The position numbers and the translations under genes are program-made. Below the pieces are notes generated by a model. The model had not been told where the DNA came from and did no database searches. It saw only the letters and a list, made by a program, of their open reading frames with translations. DNA of 64,000 bases from Bradyrhizobium acaciae (GTDB lineage: Bacteria > Pseudomonadota > Alphaproteobacteria > Rhizobiales > Xanthobacteraceae). The DNA lies in the NCBI RefSeq assembly GCF_020889785.1, contig NZ_JACMYK010000023.1, positions 1 through 64,000 on the forward strand. Reading direction: 5' to 3'. Positions 45,363 through 55,570 of the stretch are shown here, in pieces. Numbering within the stretch: position 1 is the stretch's first letter; every line of letters starts with the position of its first letter.

Positions 45363-47915
45363 TTGACCGCCGACGCGCGCAGGATCGCCTTCACATCCAG
45401 AACGCTCCATCACGTCGATCTGGAGCGAGCCGCCGTCGGCGCGCTCGAGGCGCGTAATTTTCGTAGGGCGTTCGCGCTCGCCGACCGCCGCTGCCGGATC
45501 CTGCCGCATCCGGGCGCCCGCGCTCACCTGCTGCGCGCAGAGGCGCTGTTTCACCTCGATCTCAGGGACGCCGCCCTCGCCTGTGTGGCAAGGGCAATCG
45601 AGCTCGAACCGGACGATCTGGTCGCGGCGCGGCGAATGATGGCCTGGGGTGACGGCCCGCAGCAGATCGAAGCGGCACGGAGCGTGGCGCGACGCGACGA
45701 CGATCCGGATTCGGTCAGGAGCGCCCTCCTGCTGCTCGAACAGAGCGGTCAGGACAGTTGCGCCCGTGTCGACTTCCTGGATGAAGAGGTGAAGGGCTGG
45801 GTGACGTGGCGGGGGGCTGATGACCCGCACCTTTCGCTGGCGCAGGCGAATCAATCCAGCACGATCCAGCTTCCCGCCGATCCCCGCCACGGATTCGCGC
45901 TCGATGGACGACGCGCCGCGAGCTTCCGCCTGATACGGCCGGCATCGGCGACCTCGCAACGCCTCGAGATCACGCAGGCTGACCGGGTCATCGCGAGCAT
46001 TCAACTGCCGGCCAATCGCGCTCCGGATCGCCGGAGCACACCACAACGGCCGGCGCGCGCCCGAAACGGCGAAACTCCCCCGCTCACCGTCATCATCCCG
46101 GTCTACCGCGATCTGGCTGCAACGCGCGCCTGCATCGAGAGCGCATTGACGGCCGTCGCCTGCACGCCCGGCTCGACCATCCTGGTCGTGGACGATGCGA
46201 CGCCCGAGCCCGACATCAAGCGTCTGCTCGGCGGGCTTGCGGCAGAGCTCCGCATCCGGCTGCTGACCAATGAGCACAATCTCGGCTTTGTCGGCGCGGT
46301 CAACCGGGCGCTCGGTGCGACGGGCGCCGGCGACGTCGTGCTGCTGAACTCGGACACGATCGTGCCGAAATATGCGCTGCAACGCTTGCGAAGCGCCGTG
46401 CAATCGACACCGCGCGTGGGGACGGCGACCCCGCTCTCGAACAACGGCGAATACACCAGCTTTCCGGTCCCGAACCGCTCAAATCCGCTGCCTTCACCCA
46501 GCGAGATAGAATTACTGGACGAACTTGCAGGTCGAGCGAATTCAGGGATCGCCATCGACATCCCCAACGGCATCGGGTTTTGCCTCTACATTACCCGCGA
46601 ATGCCTCGACGCGGTGCGTGAGCTGTCCGACGACTTCTATCGCGGCTATCTCGAAGACGTCGACTTCTGTCTGCGCGCCGCGGAGGCCGGCTTCCGCAAC
46701 GTTTGCATCCCCTCGGTCTTTGTCGGACACGAGGGCTCGCGCTCCTTCCTCGGCGAGAAGCGTTCGCTGGTGCTGCGCAATCTGCGCGTTCTCGAGCACC
46801 GCTACCGGCGCTATGCAACGGAGTGCGCCGCGTTTTTGCTTGCCGATCCGCTGCGCGATTGCCGTGCGGCGCTCGAGCTCAAGCTGCTCTCGAACGAACC
46901 GCGCGGCGACGGGCCACACGTCATTGTCTGCGGCTCCTCCGTCGGCCGCGAGATCGCCATCAGGCGGTGCAGGCAACTCGCGAAGGACGATCAACGTGGC
47001 CTGGTCGTGCACGTCCGCTCCGAGGGACAACGCCAGCCGGCTGCGATCTTCGATCCGGATGGCGGCGTTCCGCAATCGATCGCGCTCGACGTTGCGACCG
47101 ATGAGGGCCGCGAGACTCTTCTGACGCTTCTCACCGATCTCAAAGTCCGATTGCTCGAGATTGCAGAGCCGAACCGCCTGCCCGCCGCAGGCCTGGCGCT
47201 GCTCACGCAGCGTTTCGCCTACGACCTCCTGATCACCGACACCGCACTTGCCACCCGCGCCGCGATCGGATCAGGCAGCGATCCGGACTGGACAGACCTG
47301 ATCGCGGGGGCTCGACGCATGGCAGTGATAGGTGACGATGGAGCCGCGTTCTCCGGAGCGGTTCTCGGCCTGCAAGCGGTCAGGCTGAGCGACACGCCCG
47401 CACCGCCCACGCAGCATCACGCCGTGGATGGCCCGGCGCGTCTCGGCCTGCTTGCCCTGCACGCCGGCGCCGCGGAATTCCGCTTCATCAGAGCCTTGAG
47501 CGATCACATGGCCGCCGCCGACGAAGACGCCGAGATCACCGTGCTGGGTACCACGCTCGACGATCTCAAGCTGATGCAGCGGACGAATGTCGTGGTCGCC
47601 GGCGACGTCACCGTCGACGAAATTGCCACACTCATCGAGGGGCACGGCATCACCAAACTGGTTCTCGACATCGGTCAACCGGCATTCGGGCATCCGCTGG
47701 TGGACGCACTGCTGGCAACCGGGCTACCGGCCGCCGCGACGGAGTGGATCGCGACACCATCGCGCAGCCGAACAGCAGACCTGAAACTGCAACCAGGGTC
47801 TGACGCCGATGCAACGATTGCGGCCGTGCTCGACTGGGTGGTCGAGGACGTCCTGCTACATCCCGATCGGAGGAACGGTCGGCACCGGCGGCAGGTTGGC
47901 GCGCGGCTTCCATGA
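45363..47915 (+). CDS. large glycosyltransferase family 2 protein with TPR-like N-terminus
   Basis: An 850-aa protein from TTG. Residues about 30-110 look TPR-like (FRRAFALADRRC, HLLRAEALFHLDLRDAAL). The GT2 domain (about 240-490) has LTVIIPVYRDLAATRACIESAL, VVDDATPE, the DXD-equivalent LLNSDTIVP and FYRGYLEDVDFCLRAAEAGF with the catalytic ED. The C-terminal 340 residues contain Rossmann-like stretches (HVIVCGSSVGREIAI, LLALHAGAAEFRFIRAL) that I cannot assign; they may be a second, degenerate transferase domain. Its 3' end overlaps the opposite gene by 60 bp. Confidence 0.82.
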   Translation: MTADARRIAFTSRTLHHVDLERAAVGALEARNFRRAFALADRRCRILPHPGARAHLLRAEALFHLDLRDAALACVARAIELEPDDLVAARRMMAWGDGPQQIEAARSVARRDDDPDSVRSALLLLEQSGQDSCARVDFLDEEVKGWVTWRGADDPHLSLAQANQSSTIQLPADPRHGFALDGRRAASFRLIRPASATSQRLEITQADRVIASIQLPANRAPDRRSTPQRPARARNGETPPLTVIIPVYRDLAATRACIESALTAVACTPGSTILVVDDATPEPDIKRLLGGLAAELRIRLLTNEHNLGFVGAVNRALGATGAGDVVLLNSDTIVPKYALQRLRSAVQSTPRVGTATPLSNNGEYTSFPVPNRSNPLPSPSEIELLDELAGRANSGIAIDIPNGIGFCLYITRECLDAVRELSDDFYRGYLEDVDFCLRAAEAGFRNVCIPSVFVGHEGSRSFLGEKRSLVLRNLRVLEHRYRRYATECAAFLLADPLRDCRAALELKLLSNEPRGDGPHVIVCGSSVGREIAIRRCRQLAKDDQRGLVVHVRSEGQRQPAAIFDPDGGVPQSIALDVATDEGRETLLTLLTDLKVRLLEIAEPNRLPAAGLALLTQRFAYDLLITDTALATRAAIGSGSDPDWTDLIAGARRMAVIGDDGAAFSGAVLGLQAVRLSDTPAPPTQHHAVDGPARLGLLALHAGAAEFRFIRALSDHMAAADEDAEITVLGTTLDDLKLMQRTNVVVAGDVTVDEIATLIEGHGITKLVLDIGQPAFGHPLVDALLATGLPAAATEWIATPSRSRTADLKLQPGSDADATIAAVLDWVVEDVLLHPDRRNGRHRRQVGARLP

Positions 47916-50195
47916 TCGCGGCGGCCACGCAAGCGAAGAGAACGGCGTCGAGTCCAATCCCAGCAGCGGGCTGTAATAGGGATCGTCGAGCAGCACCTCT
48001 CCCCACTTCGCGCGCAGCATCGACAGTTCGCGCTTGAAGCGCGCTTTGCGATCCGGCATGGAATCGCGGCCCCGGCTTGCCGACTCCAGATGAACCAGCT
48101 TGGCATCCGGCGTGAAGACGATGCGCTTTCCAAGCTGGCGCAGCTTCAGGCACAAATCGATGTCGTTGAAGCTGATCGGAAAGCGGATCTCGTCCATGCC
48201 GCCGACAGCCACGAAATCGCGCTTGCGCATCAAGAGGCATGCTGCCGTCAGCGCCGAACATTCGTGCGCCACCTGGAGAAGATCGCCGTAACCGGGATCG
48301 CCGTCCATCCGGTCGTTGAAGGCGTGCGCGGCCGAGAAATTGGCCCCCAGCACCACCCCGCCATGCTGCACGACGCTGCTCGGCCAAAGCAGCTTTGCGC
48401 CGACGGCTCCGACATCGGGGGCAGCGAGCCGCCAAAGCAGCTCCGCCAGCCACCCGTCGTCGAGCGCCTCGACGTCGTTGTTGAGGAAGCAGATGTTCTC
48501 GGTGTCGACGCAATCGACCGCGGCGTTGTTGATCAATGCGAAGTTGAAGGGACCTTCGACCGAGATGACGTCGATTTCGTCCGAGGAAAGGCTCTCCAGA
48601 TAGTCCAGCGTTTCAGGCTCGGTCGAGCTGTTATCGACGACCAGAATCCGTGCGTTCGTCTCATTCGCTGCCGGCATCACCGTCTCGATGCATCGCTTGA
48701 GCAGTTCAACGCGATTTCTGGTCGGGATGATGATGGTGGTGCGCTCGTTCCAATCGACCGCGCGCTTGACCTGGACGGCTGGAAGAAGACCGGCCTTTCG
48801 CGGCTCGACACTCACCTCGATACTGGCTCTGGCAAAATAGGCCTTGCTCGCAGCGACCAGTTCGGCGGTTGCCGCCGCGGCATCGATCCGCGGCAAAGCC
48901 GCAACCGATCCCGGAAGATGATAGGTTCGACCAGGCTCCGCGCAGGACAGGAAGATGTCGTAGAGCGACGTCGCCGATCGCAGCGCTTGCAGGGCACGTT
49001 CACGGCGCACCGCAAAGCAATACGCCCCGTAGCCCTGCTCGAGCGCGCGTTCAAGATCGAATGCCGAAAACGCCAGCGGCCAGACCGCGCCGGCGCCCGC
49101 CGAGACCTCGACGTCGCCATAGACGAGATCGCAGTCCGGTTCGGACGCGAAGAGGTCGGCAAAGCGCAGCAGGGCATCTTCCGCGAGAATCGTCCCGCTC
49201 AGGCAGAAGACAAAGAATTCGCTGTCGGCGGCATCGCCATCGACGAACTCGCGCGCCGCCTTGGGATCGAACTGACTGAACCCCTGCGTCGGCAGGCACA
49301 CCGCCGACCAGGCCGGGTGCCGCTGGGCCTCGAGGCTTTCAATGCTTTCGTCCACCCTGACGTCGCCGATCAGGACAACGGCTGCCTCCGAACGAACATC
49401 GGACTGGATCGTCGGCGAAAAGCGCTCTTTCCAGCTGCGATAGGCGTGAAACGGCATCGAGGCCGGCAGCACCCGGTCGAACAGCTGTCCGCGAAGACGC
49501 TCGCTTTCCCAGCGCCCGAGATCGGCAAGCGTCTGCTCCAGTCCGCGATCGAAAGCGACGAATGCAACCGGCTCCGGTATCAGGCTTCGTCCCGAAATCG
49601 TCCGCGCGGAAAGTCCGCGCATGCGACCATCCGCAAAATGCTCGGGCAGATGAAAATCGATCCGGCGGCCGACGCCGAACTCGCCTCCCCGCGCAACGTT
49701 GGTCCACCCGGTCGGCTTCACCGTCATCACCGGCCGCTCCGCGATCAGGATCTCGATGTCCTCATCGATGTCCTGGGAAAGCCAGCCCTCGAAGCGTAAA
49801 CCTCCGACCCATTCGATATCGCCGATCCGGTGCCACCGCGCTTGCTGTGCAGCGACATCGCAACGAATCGGAACGCCGACGGGATCTCCGATATTTGCCA
49901 GTCTTGCCTCGATGATCCCGGCATCCGAGGCGACCTGGTCCTGCACGTTGAAGGTAAAGCCAAATCGGCCGTCGCCGATCCCGGCGTCGGCGAGCTCTGT
50001 TACAAACTCGTCACATAATGATGACATGTATGGCTCGCCGTCGACGAGCAGCTCAACGGTGTAGCGCCGGCCGAGATCGGCGCGATCATAGACAAATCCA
50101 GAAAACGTCGTGCGATCGTATCTGGAGAATTGCGTTTGTAACGACGCGTGTTCAGCTCCTGAGGGCCTCTGCTTGCCAATCGTCATCGTACTCAT
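47856..50195 (-). CDS. large glycosyltransferase family 2 protein with two transferase-like domains
   Basis: A 779-aa protein. The N-terminal third is beta-rich (RYTVELLVDGEPY, GLRFEGWLSQDIDEDIEI), the middle (about 270-450) resembles a degenerate GT2 domain, and the C-terminal GT2 domain (about 480-720) carries TTIIIPTRNRVELLKRCIE, VVDNSSTE, the LNNDVEAL DXD-like site and FNDIDLCLKLRQLG. Such tandem arrangements occur in O-antigen and exopolysaccharide synthases. ATG at 50195 follows GAGGGG. It converges on the 850-aa gene with a 60-bp overlap. Confidence 0.82.
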   Translation of the reverse strand: MSTMTIGKQRPSGAEHASLQTQFSRYDRTTFSGFVYDRADLGRRYTVELLVDGEPYMSSLCDEFVTELADAGIGDGRFGFTFNVQDQVASDAGIIEARLANIGDPVGVPIRCDVAAQQARWHRIGDIEWVGGLRFEGWLSQDIDEDIEILIAERPVMTVKPTGWTNVARGGEFGVGRRIDFHLPEHFADGRMRGLSARTISGRSLIPEPVAFVAFDRGLEQTLADLGRWESERLRGQLFDRVLPASMPFHAYRSWKERFSPTIQSDVRSEAAVVLIGDVRVDESIESLEAQRHPAWSAVCLPTQGFSQFDPKAAREFVDGDAADSEFFVFCLSGTILAEDALLRFADLFASEPDCDLVYGDVEVSAGAGAVWPLAFSAFDLERALEQGYGAYCFAVRRERALQALRSATSLYDIFLSCAEPGRTYHLPGSVAALPRIDAAAATAELVAASKAYFARASIEVSVEPRKAGLLPAVQVKRAVDWNERTTIIIPTRNRVELLKRCIETVMPAANETNARILVVDNSSTEPETLDYLESLSSDEIDVISVEGPFNFALINNAAVDCVDTENICFLNNDVEALDDGWLAELLWRLAAPDVGAVGAKLLWPSSVVQHGGVVLGANFSAAHAFNDRMDGDPGYGDLLQVAHECSALTAACLLMRKRDFVAVGGMDEIRFPISFNDIDLCLKLRQLGKRIVFTPDAKLVHLESASRGRDSMPDRKARFKRELSMLRAKWGEVLLDDPYYSPLLGLDSTPFSSLAWPPRSWKPRANLPPVPTVPPIGM

Positions 50196-50354
50196 GTCCA
50201 CCCCTCAAACGGCGGCTCGATTGTCAGTCGATTTCAAGTTGAGAATGTGTCCACGGCGTGCCCAAGGTGATTAGCGCGCACTCAACTGCACTGAGGCAAT
50301 CACCGTTTGCACAAAAAGCCGCCGAGCTCCAACACAAACTGTACGTTATAAAAC

Positions 50355-50373
50355 TTGGCGTTATCGGCGCCAA
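50355..50373. promoter_or_regulatory. TTGGCG dyad upstream of ugd
   Basis: TTGGCG (50355-50360) and CGCCAA (50368-50373) are inverted around a 7-bp centre, in the AT-rich divergent region before ugd. Confidence 0.35.
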
Positions 50374-50422
50374 TTGTGCTAGTGCTAACTCCTCCTCTCC
50401 ACACTGATCGACGAGCGGATTC

Positions 50423-51730
50423 ATGAAGATTGCAATGGTTGGAACGGGATATGTAGGTCTCGTCTCAGGAGCGTGTTTTGCCGATTTCGGCCATCAGGTC
50501 GTTTGCGTCGACAAGGACGCCGGCAAGATCGAAGCCCTGAAACGCGGCAAGATCCCGATCTACGAAACTGACCTCGATAAGCTCGTCGAGACCAACTCCG
50601 CCTCCGGACGGCTCACCTTCACGACGGAGCTCACCGGCGCCGTCGCCGACGCTGATGCCGTGTTCATCGCGGTCGGAACGCCCTCGCGGCGCGGCGACGG
50701 CCATGCAGATCTGAGCTACGTCTATGCTGCCGCCAAGGAGATCGGCGCAGCGCTCACGAAGTTCACCGTGGTGGTGACGAAGTCGACCGTGCCCGTGGGC
50801 ACCGGCGACGAGGTTGAACGCCTGATCCGCGAGACCAATCCGGACGCCGATTTCGCCGTGGCTTCGAACCCCGAATTCCTGCGCGAGGGCGCCGCGATCC
50901 AGGATTTCCGCCATCCCGACCGGATCGTCGTCGGCACCGAAGACGAGCGGGCCAAGCGGGTGATGGGCGAAGTCTATCGTCCGCTCTATTTGAACCAGGC
51001 ACCGATCCTCTATACCGCGCGACGCACGGCGGAACTGATCAAATACGCCGCAAATGCCTTCCTCGCGACCAAGATCACCTTCATCAACGAGATCGCCGAT
51101 CTCTCCGAGAAGGTCGGCGCCAACGTGCAGGAAGTCGCGCGCGGCATCGGGCTCGACAACCGGATCGGGACCAAGTTCCTGCATGCCGGCGCGGGCTACG
51201 GCGGCTCGTGCTTCCCGAAGGACACCCGTGCACTGTTCAAGACGGCGCTCGATCACGACGTCCAGCTGAAGATCGTCGAAGCGACGCTGACCGCCAACGA
51301 CAACCGCAAGCGCGCGATGGCACGCAAGGTCGCCAACGTGCTCGGCGGCGAGCTGCGCGGCAAGACGATCGGCGTGCTTGGCCTGACCTTCAAGCCCGAC
51401 ACCGACGACATGCGCGAGGCGCCCTCGATCCCGCTGATCAACGGCCTGATCGACTTCGGCGCCAAGGTCCGCGCCTACGATCCGATCGGCATGGAGCAGG
51501 CCCGCAAGGAATTGCCCGAGATCGACTACTGCAAGGATGCCTATGAATGCGCCCACCAGGCGGATGCGCTCGTCATCGTGACCGAGTGGCGCCAGTTCCG
51601 CGCGCTCGATCTCAAGCGCATCAAGCAGGAGATGAAGCATCCGGTCGTCGTCGACCTGCGCAACATCTACCGCCCCGACGAGATGGCCGCGCACGGCTTC
51701 ACCTACGACAGCATCGGCCGGCCGCGCTGA
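50423..51730 (+). CDS. ugd: UDP-glucose 6-dehydrogenase
   Basis: A 435-aa enzyme that oxidises UDP-glucose to UDP-glucuronate with two NAD+. GXGXXG start MKIAMVGTGYVGLVSG, the STVPVGTG segment, catalytic Cys263 in YGGSCFPKD and the C-terminal NAD-sugar domain (LTFKPDTDDMREAPS) are complete. UDP-glucuronate feeds capsular or exopolysaccharide synthesis. Followed by a strong terminator. Confidence 0.96.
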   Translation: MKIAMVGTGYVGLVSGACFADFGHQVVCVDKDAGKIEALKRGKIPIYETDLDKLVETNSASGRLTFTTELTGAVADADAVFIAVGTPSRRGDGHADLSYVYAAAKEIGAALTKFTVVVTKSTVPVGTGDEVERLIRETNPDADFAVASNPEFLREGAAIQDFRHPDRIVVGTEDERAKRVMGEVYRPLYLNQAPILYTARRTAELIKYAANAFLATKITFINEIADLSEKVGANVQEVARGIGLDNRIGTKFLHAGAGYGGSCFPKDTRALFKTALDHDVQLKIVEATLTANDNRKRAMARKVANVLGGELRGKTIGVLGLTFKPDTDDMREAPSIPLINGLIDFGAKVRAYDPIGMEQARKELPEIDYCKDAYECAHQADALVIVTEWRQFRALDLKRIKQEMKHPVVVDLRNIYRPDEMAAHGFTYDSIGRPR

Positions 51731-51772
51731 GCGGCTGCAACTGACCGGCGACGATCGCTCCAGCTCAATCCC

Positions 51773-51809
51773 AAGGCCCCGTTTCAATCGGAACGGGGCC
51801 TTGATTTTT
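51773..51809 (+). terminator. rho-independent terminator after ugd
   Basis: AAGGCCCCGTT (51773-51783) pairs with AACGGGGCCTT (51792-51802), followed by GATTTTT. Forty-three bases after the ugd stop. Confidence 0.88.
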
Positions 51810-51860
51810 GTCCGACGCGCCCGCTTAAGCCGCGCCGATACCAGCTCGCTCCAACATTCT

Positions 51861-52772
51861 CTACGCGTGGGCGGGCGCGCTGAGCTGGACGAATGCATCC
51901 AGCTCGCGCGCGAGCGCTTCCTGCCATGTCGGCATCGCCACCCCGAACTGTGCCTTCAAACGCGACAGATCCAGCCGCGAGTTGCCCGGTCGCACGGCCT
52001 TGGTGGGGAAATCGGCCGTTGCGATCGGAACGATATTGTCGACCGCCAGCGTGACGCCGCGAGACCGCAGCCCACCGACAATGGCCGTTGCAAATCCGTG
52101 CCAGCTGGTTTCGCCGGCGCAAACCAGATTGACGACACCGCCCCGGCGCGCGAGCTGATCGTGCAACGTGGTGGGGTTCGGCAGAACGATGCCGGCCACC
52201 GCGCTGGCGATCGCTTGTGCCGTCGTCGGCGCACCGATCTGGTCGGCCACGATCCGCAGCTCCTTACGCTCGCCGGCGAGCCGCGCGATGGTGCGCAGGA
52301 AATTGGTGCCCTTTGCAGAATAGACCCATGAGGTGCGCACGATCAGATGCGCCCCGCCCGCCGCCTGAACCGCGACATCGCCGGCCAGCTTGCTGGCGCC
52401 GTAGGCCGACAACGGTTCGGTTGCGCTGTCCTCGCGCCACGGCACGTCGCCTGAACCGTTGAACACGTAGTCCGTGGAGAAATGCACCAGCGGCACATGG
52501 TTCGTCGCAGCCCATTTGGCGAGTGCTTCCGGCCCCTTCGCGTTGACCAGGAACGCCTGCTCACGCTCGTCCTCGGCGCGATCCACCGCGGTATAGGCGG
52601 CCGGATTGATGATGAGGTCGGGCTTCAGACTGTCGAGCTGGCCCGCCAGCAGCTCCGGCTTCGACAGATCGAACTCCGCCGTCGGCGGCGCGACGATGGT
52701 GCCGTGGCTTTCCAGCAGTGGCTTGAGTGCGCCGCCAACCTGGCCGCGCGTTCCCGTCAACAAGATCCGCAT
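51861..52772 (-). CDS. rfbD: dTDP-4-dehydrorhamnose reductase
   Basis: A 303-aa short-chain dehydrogenase that makes dTDP-L-rhamnose in the last step of the pathway. GTRGQVGGAL (cofactor loop), FSTDYVFNGSG, and the Tyr-x3-Lys pair in SAYGASKLAGD are visible. The start overlaps the rfbC stop by 1 bp. With rfbC it forms a leftward unit divergent from rfbA-rfbB. Confidence 0.94.
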   Translation of the reverse strand: MRILLTGTRGQVGGALKPLLESHGTIVAPPTAEFDLSKPELLAGQLDSLKPDLIINPAAYTAVDRAEDEREQAFLVNAKGPEALAKWAATNHVPLVHFSTDYVFNGSGDVPWREDSATEPLSAYGASKLAGDVAVQAAGGAHLIVRTSWVYSAKGTNFLRTIARLAGERKELRIVADQIGAPTTAQAIASAVAGIVLPNPTTLHDQLARRGGVVNLVCAGETSWHGFATAIVGGLRSRGVTLAVDNIVPIATADFPTKAVRPGNSRLDLSRLKAQFGVAMPTWQEALARELDAFVQLSAPAHA

Positions 52773-53326
52773 CAGATTTGTCCATAGGTCGGAAGGTTGC
52801 GGGCATCGGCGAGCAGCGGCGCGTCTGCATCCTTCGCCGACAGCTGCGGCTTATCGACCCCCCACTTGATCCCGATCGCCGGATCATTCCAGCGGATCGA
52901 GAGCTCGTCCTTGGGGCTGTAGAAGTCGTCGCATTTGTAGAAGAAGTCGGCGGTCTCCGAGAGCACCACGAAGCCGTGGGCAAAGCCGCGCGGCACCCAT
53001 AACTGCCGGCGGTTGTCCTCGCTCAATTCCACCGCGACATGCCTGCCGAAATTCGGGCTGCCGACACGCACGTCGACGGCAACGTCCAGCACCTTGCCGC
53101 GCAACACGGTGACGAGCTTGCCCTGGGTGAGCGGGTTTTGCAGATGCAGCCCGCGCAGCACGCCATAGGCCGAGCGGGACATGTTGTCCTGCACGAAGGG
53201 ACGCGCGATGCCGTGCTCGACATAACGGGGCGACTGGTAGGTCTCGAGGAAGAAGCCGCGCTGGTCGCCGAACAGCTTCGGCTCGACGATCAGGACTTCA
53301 GGAAGCTCGGTCTTGATGACGTTCAT
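52772..53326 (-). CDS. rfbC: dTDP-4-dehydrorhamnose 3,5-epimerase
   Basis: A 184-aa cupin enzyme. Conserved FLETYQSPRY, FVQDNMSRSAYGVLRGLHLQ with the catalytic histidine, and the LWVPRGFAHGFVVLSE segment are present. Converts dTDP-4-keto-6-deoxyglucose to the rhamno-configuration. Divergent from rfbA across 109 bp. Confidence 0.95.
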   Translation of the reverse strand: MNVIKTELPEVLIVEPKLFGDQRGFFLETYQSPRYVEHGIARPFVQDNMSRSAYGVLRGLHLQNPLTQGKLVTVLRGKVLDVAVDVRVGSPNFGRHVAVELSEDNRRQLWVPRGFAHGFVVLSETADFFYKCDDFYSPKDELSIRWNDPAIGIKWGVDKPQLSAKDADAPLLADARNLPTYGQI

Positions 53327-53435
53327 TTAACATTTGTTCCAGTTTGATGCGCTCAAAATGTTAGTTTTCCTCTCATAACAAACTTGTGCGGCGCACGCTA
53401 TCTGTTATGTTTTGATAGTCAAATTGTGAGGGACC
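53327..53435. promoter_or_regulatory. divergent rfbC-rfbA promoter with nested dyads
   Basis: AT-rich 109-bp gap. Three dyads: TAACATTT (53328-53335)/AAATGTTA (53356-53363); CATAACA (53374-53380)/TGTTATG (53403-53409); CTATC (53398-53402)/GATAG (53414-53418). These are good candidates for a shared operator controlling both directions. Confidence 0.5.
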
Positions 53436-54347
53436 ATGAAAGGCATTATCCTTGCCGGTGGCACCGGCTCGCGCCTCTATCCGGTGACCACTGTCGTCTC
53501 CAAGCAGCTGCTGCCTGTGTTCGACAAGCCGATGATCTACTATCCGCTGTCGACGCTGATGCTCGGTGGAATCCGCGATATCCTGATCATCTCCACGCCG
53601 CAGGACAAGCCGCTGTTCCAGCGCCTGCTCGGCGACGGCACCGAGATGGGTGTCCGCTTCGCCTATGCCACGCAGGAAACTCCGCGGGGTCTCGCCGACG
53701 CCTTCATCGTCGGACGCGAGTTCATCGGTGATGACTCCGTTGCCCTTGTGTTAGGCGATAACATTTTCTACGGCCACGGCCTGCCGAGCATGCTGTCGGC
53801 CGCCTCGGTGCGCCGGAAGGGCGCCACCGTGTTCGGCTACGTCGTCAACGCGCCCGAACAGTACGGCGTGATCGAGCTCGACGGCACCGGGCGGGCGCTG
53901 TCGATCGAGGAGAAGCCGAAACGGCCGAAGTCCAATGTCGCCGTCACCGGCCTCTATTTCTACGACAACGACGTAGTCGACATCGCCGCCGGCATCAGGC
54001 CGTCCCCGCGCGGTGAGATCGAGATCACCGACGTGAACAAGGCCTATCTCGAGCGCGGCGACCTCTATGTCGAAGTGCTCGGCCGCGGCTTTGCCTGGCT
54101 CGACACCGGCACCCACTCCTCGCTGGTCGAGGCCAGTCATTTCGTCCAGATCCTCGAGCAGCGCCAGGGCCTGCGCATCGCCTGTCCCGAGGAGATCGCG
54201 CTGCGCCAGGGTTACATCTCGCTCGAAGCCTTCGCGAAGGTGGCGCAGAAGACCGCCAAGAGCAGCTACGGCGAGTATCTGCTGTCGGTCTACCGCTCGT
54301 TCCAGGGGCAGCCCCGCACGGCGGAGGTATTCAAACATGCGGTTTAA
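53436..54347 (+). CDS. rfbA: glucose-1-phosphate thymidylyltransferase
   Basis: A 303-aa nucleotidyltransferase that makes dTDP-glucose. It opens [18 protein letters not shown] and continues with [29 protein letters not shown] and EIEITDVNK. Ribosome binding site GTGAGGG. It overlaps rfbB by 11 bp. Confidence 0.96.
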   Translation: MKGIILAGGTGSRLYPVTTVVSKQLLPVFDKPMIYYPLSTLMLGGIRDILIISTPQDKPLFQRLLGDGTEMGVRFAYATQETPRGLADAFIVGREFIGDDSVALVLGDNIFYGHGLPSMLSAASVRRKGATVFGYVVNAPEQYGVIELDGTGRALSIEEKPKRPKSNVAVTGLYFYDNDVVDIAAGIRPSPRGEIEITDVNKAYLERGDLYVEVLGRGFAWLDTGTHSSLVEASHFVQILEQRQGLRIACPEEIALRQGYISLEAFAKVAQKTAKSSYGEYLLSVYRSFQGQPRTAEVFKHAV

Positions 54348-55404
54348 GGGATCGACGATCTTCGTCACCGGCGGAGCGGGTTTCATCGGCTCCGCCGTGG
54401 TCCGTCATTTGCTGCGAGACACCCACGCCCGCGTCGTCAACATCGACAAGCTGACCTATGCGGCGAACCTGGCCTCCCTGCCCGGCTCCGCCGAGAGCCT
54501 GAACTATACGTTCGAAAAGGCCTGCATCTGCGAGGCCCAGGCCCTGCGCCGGCTGTTCGAGAAATATCAGCCCGATGCGGTGATGAACCTCGCGGCAGAG
54601 AGCCATGTCGATCGCTCGATCGACGGTCCCGGCGAATTCATCCAGACCAACATCGTCGGCACCTTCACGATCCTGCAGGAGACGTTGCGTCACTGGCGGA
54701 CGCTCTCGCCCGAGAAGCGCGACCAGTTCCGCTTCCTGCATATCTCGACCGACGAGGTGTTCGGTTCGCTCGGCGACGAGGGGCTGTTCACCGAGACCAC
54801 GGCCTATGCGCCGAACTCGCCCTATTCGGCCAGCAAGGCATCATCGGATCATCTGGTCCGCGCCTGGCGTGAGACCTACGAGCTGCCGACCCTGGTGACC
54901 AACTGCTCGAACAATTACGGCCCCTATCATTTCCCGGAAAAGCTGATCCCGCACATGATCATCAAGGGGCTCGCCGGCGAGCCGCTGCCGGTCTACGGCG
55001 ACGGCCAGAACGTCCGTGACTGGCTGTTCGTCGAGGACCACGCCAAAGCACTGACCTTGGTGCTGGAGCGCGGCGAGGTCGGCGAGACCTACAATGTCGG
55101 CGGCCGCAACGAACGCACCAATTTGCACGTCGTGGAAAGCATCTGCGACCTGCTCGACGAGGTCGTGCCGGCAGCGGCAGGCCCGCGGCGCCAGCTGATC
55201 AACTTCGTCGCCGACCGTCCCGGCCATGACCGCCGCTACGCCATCGACGCCACCAAGCTCGAAACCGAGCTCGGCTGGCGCGCCGAGGAGAATTTCGAGA
55301 CCGGCATCGCCAAGACGGTGCGCTGGTATGTCGACGAGCAACCCTGGTGGCGCGCGATCCTGGAGCGCGGCTACAAGGTGGAGCGCGTCGGGCTGAACCA
55401 ATAA
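54337..55404 (+). CDS. rfbB: dTDP-glucose 4,6-dehydratase
   Basis: A 355-aa enzyme. NAD site [13 protein letters not shown], the catalytic T138-D139-E140 (HISTDEVFG) and Y163-x3-K167 ([11 protein letters not shown]) are all present, as is the [17 protein letters not shown] segment. The ATG at 54337 overlaps the rfbA end and has GGAGG at 54323-54327. Confidence 0.96.
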   Translation: MRFKGSTIFVTGGAGFIGSAVVRHLLRDTHARVVNIDKLTYAANLASLPGSAESLNYTFEKACICEAQALRRLFEKYQPDAVMNLAAESHVDRSIDGPGEFIQTNIVGTFTILQETLRHWRTLSPEKRDQFRFLHISTDEVFGSLGDEGLFTETTAYAPNSPYSASKASSDHLVRAWRETYELPTLVTNCSNNYGPYHFPEKLIPHMIIKGLAGEPLPVYGDGQNVRDWLFVEDHAKALTLVLERGEVGETYNVGGRNERTNLHVVESICDLLDEVVPAAAGPRRQLINFVADRPGHDRRYAIDATKLETELGWRAEENFETGIAKTVRWYVDEQPWWRAILERGYKVERVGLNQ

Positions 55405-55570
55405 CCGCCGATCTCTCCAGATCGCCGGCGTGGCTAGCCAACAGGAAACCGAGAAGCGCGACGACGATTCAACCGGATCTCATCGCGACTTGGCGAGCCA
55501 CGACCGCCTTCCGACGGTGGATTGGCATCCACCAGCCAGACAGCAAATCGAGAAACCACGGGGTCCCGCC

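Noticed and set aside
48090..49799. 569-codon frame antisense to the 779-aa transferase
   Set aside because: No domain, atypical residue use; the minus-strand GT2 motifs are intact.
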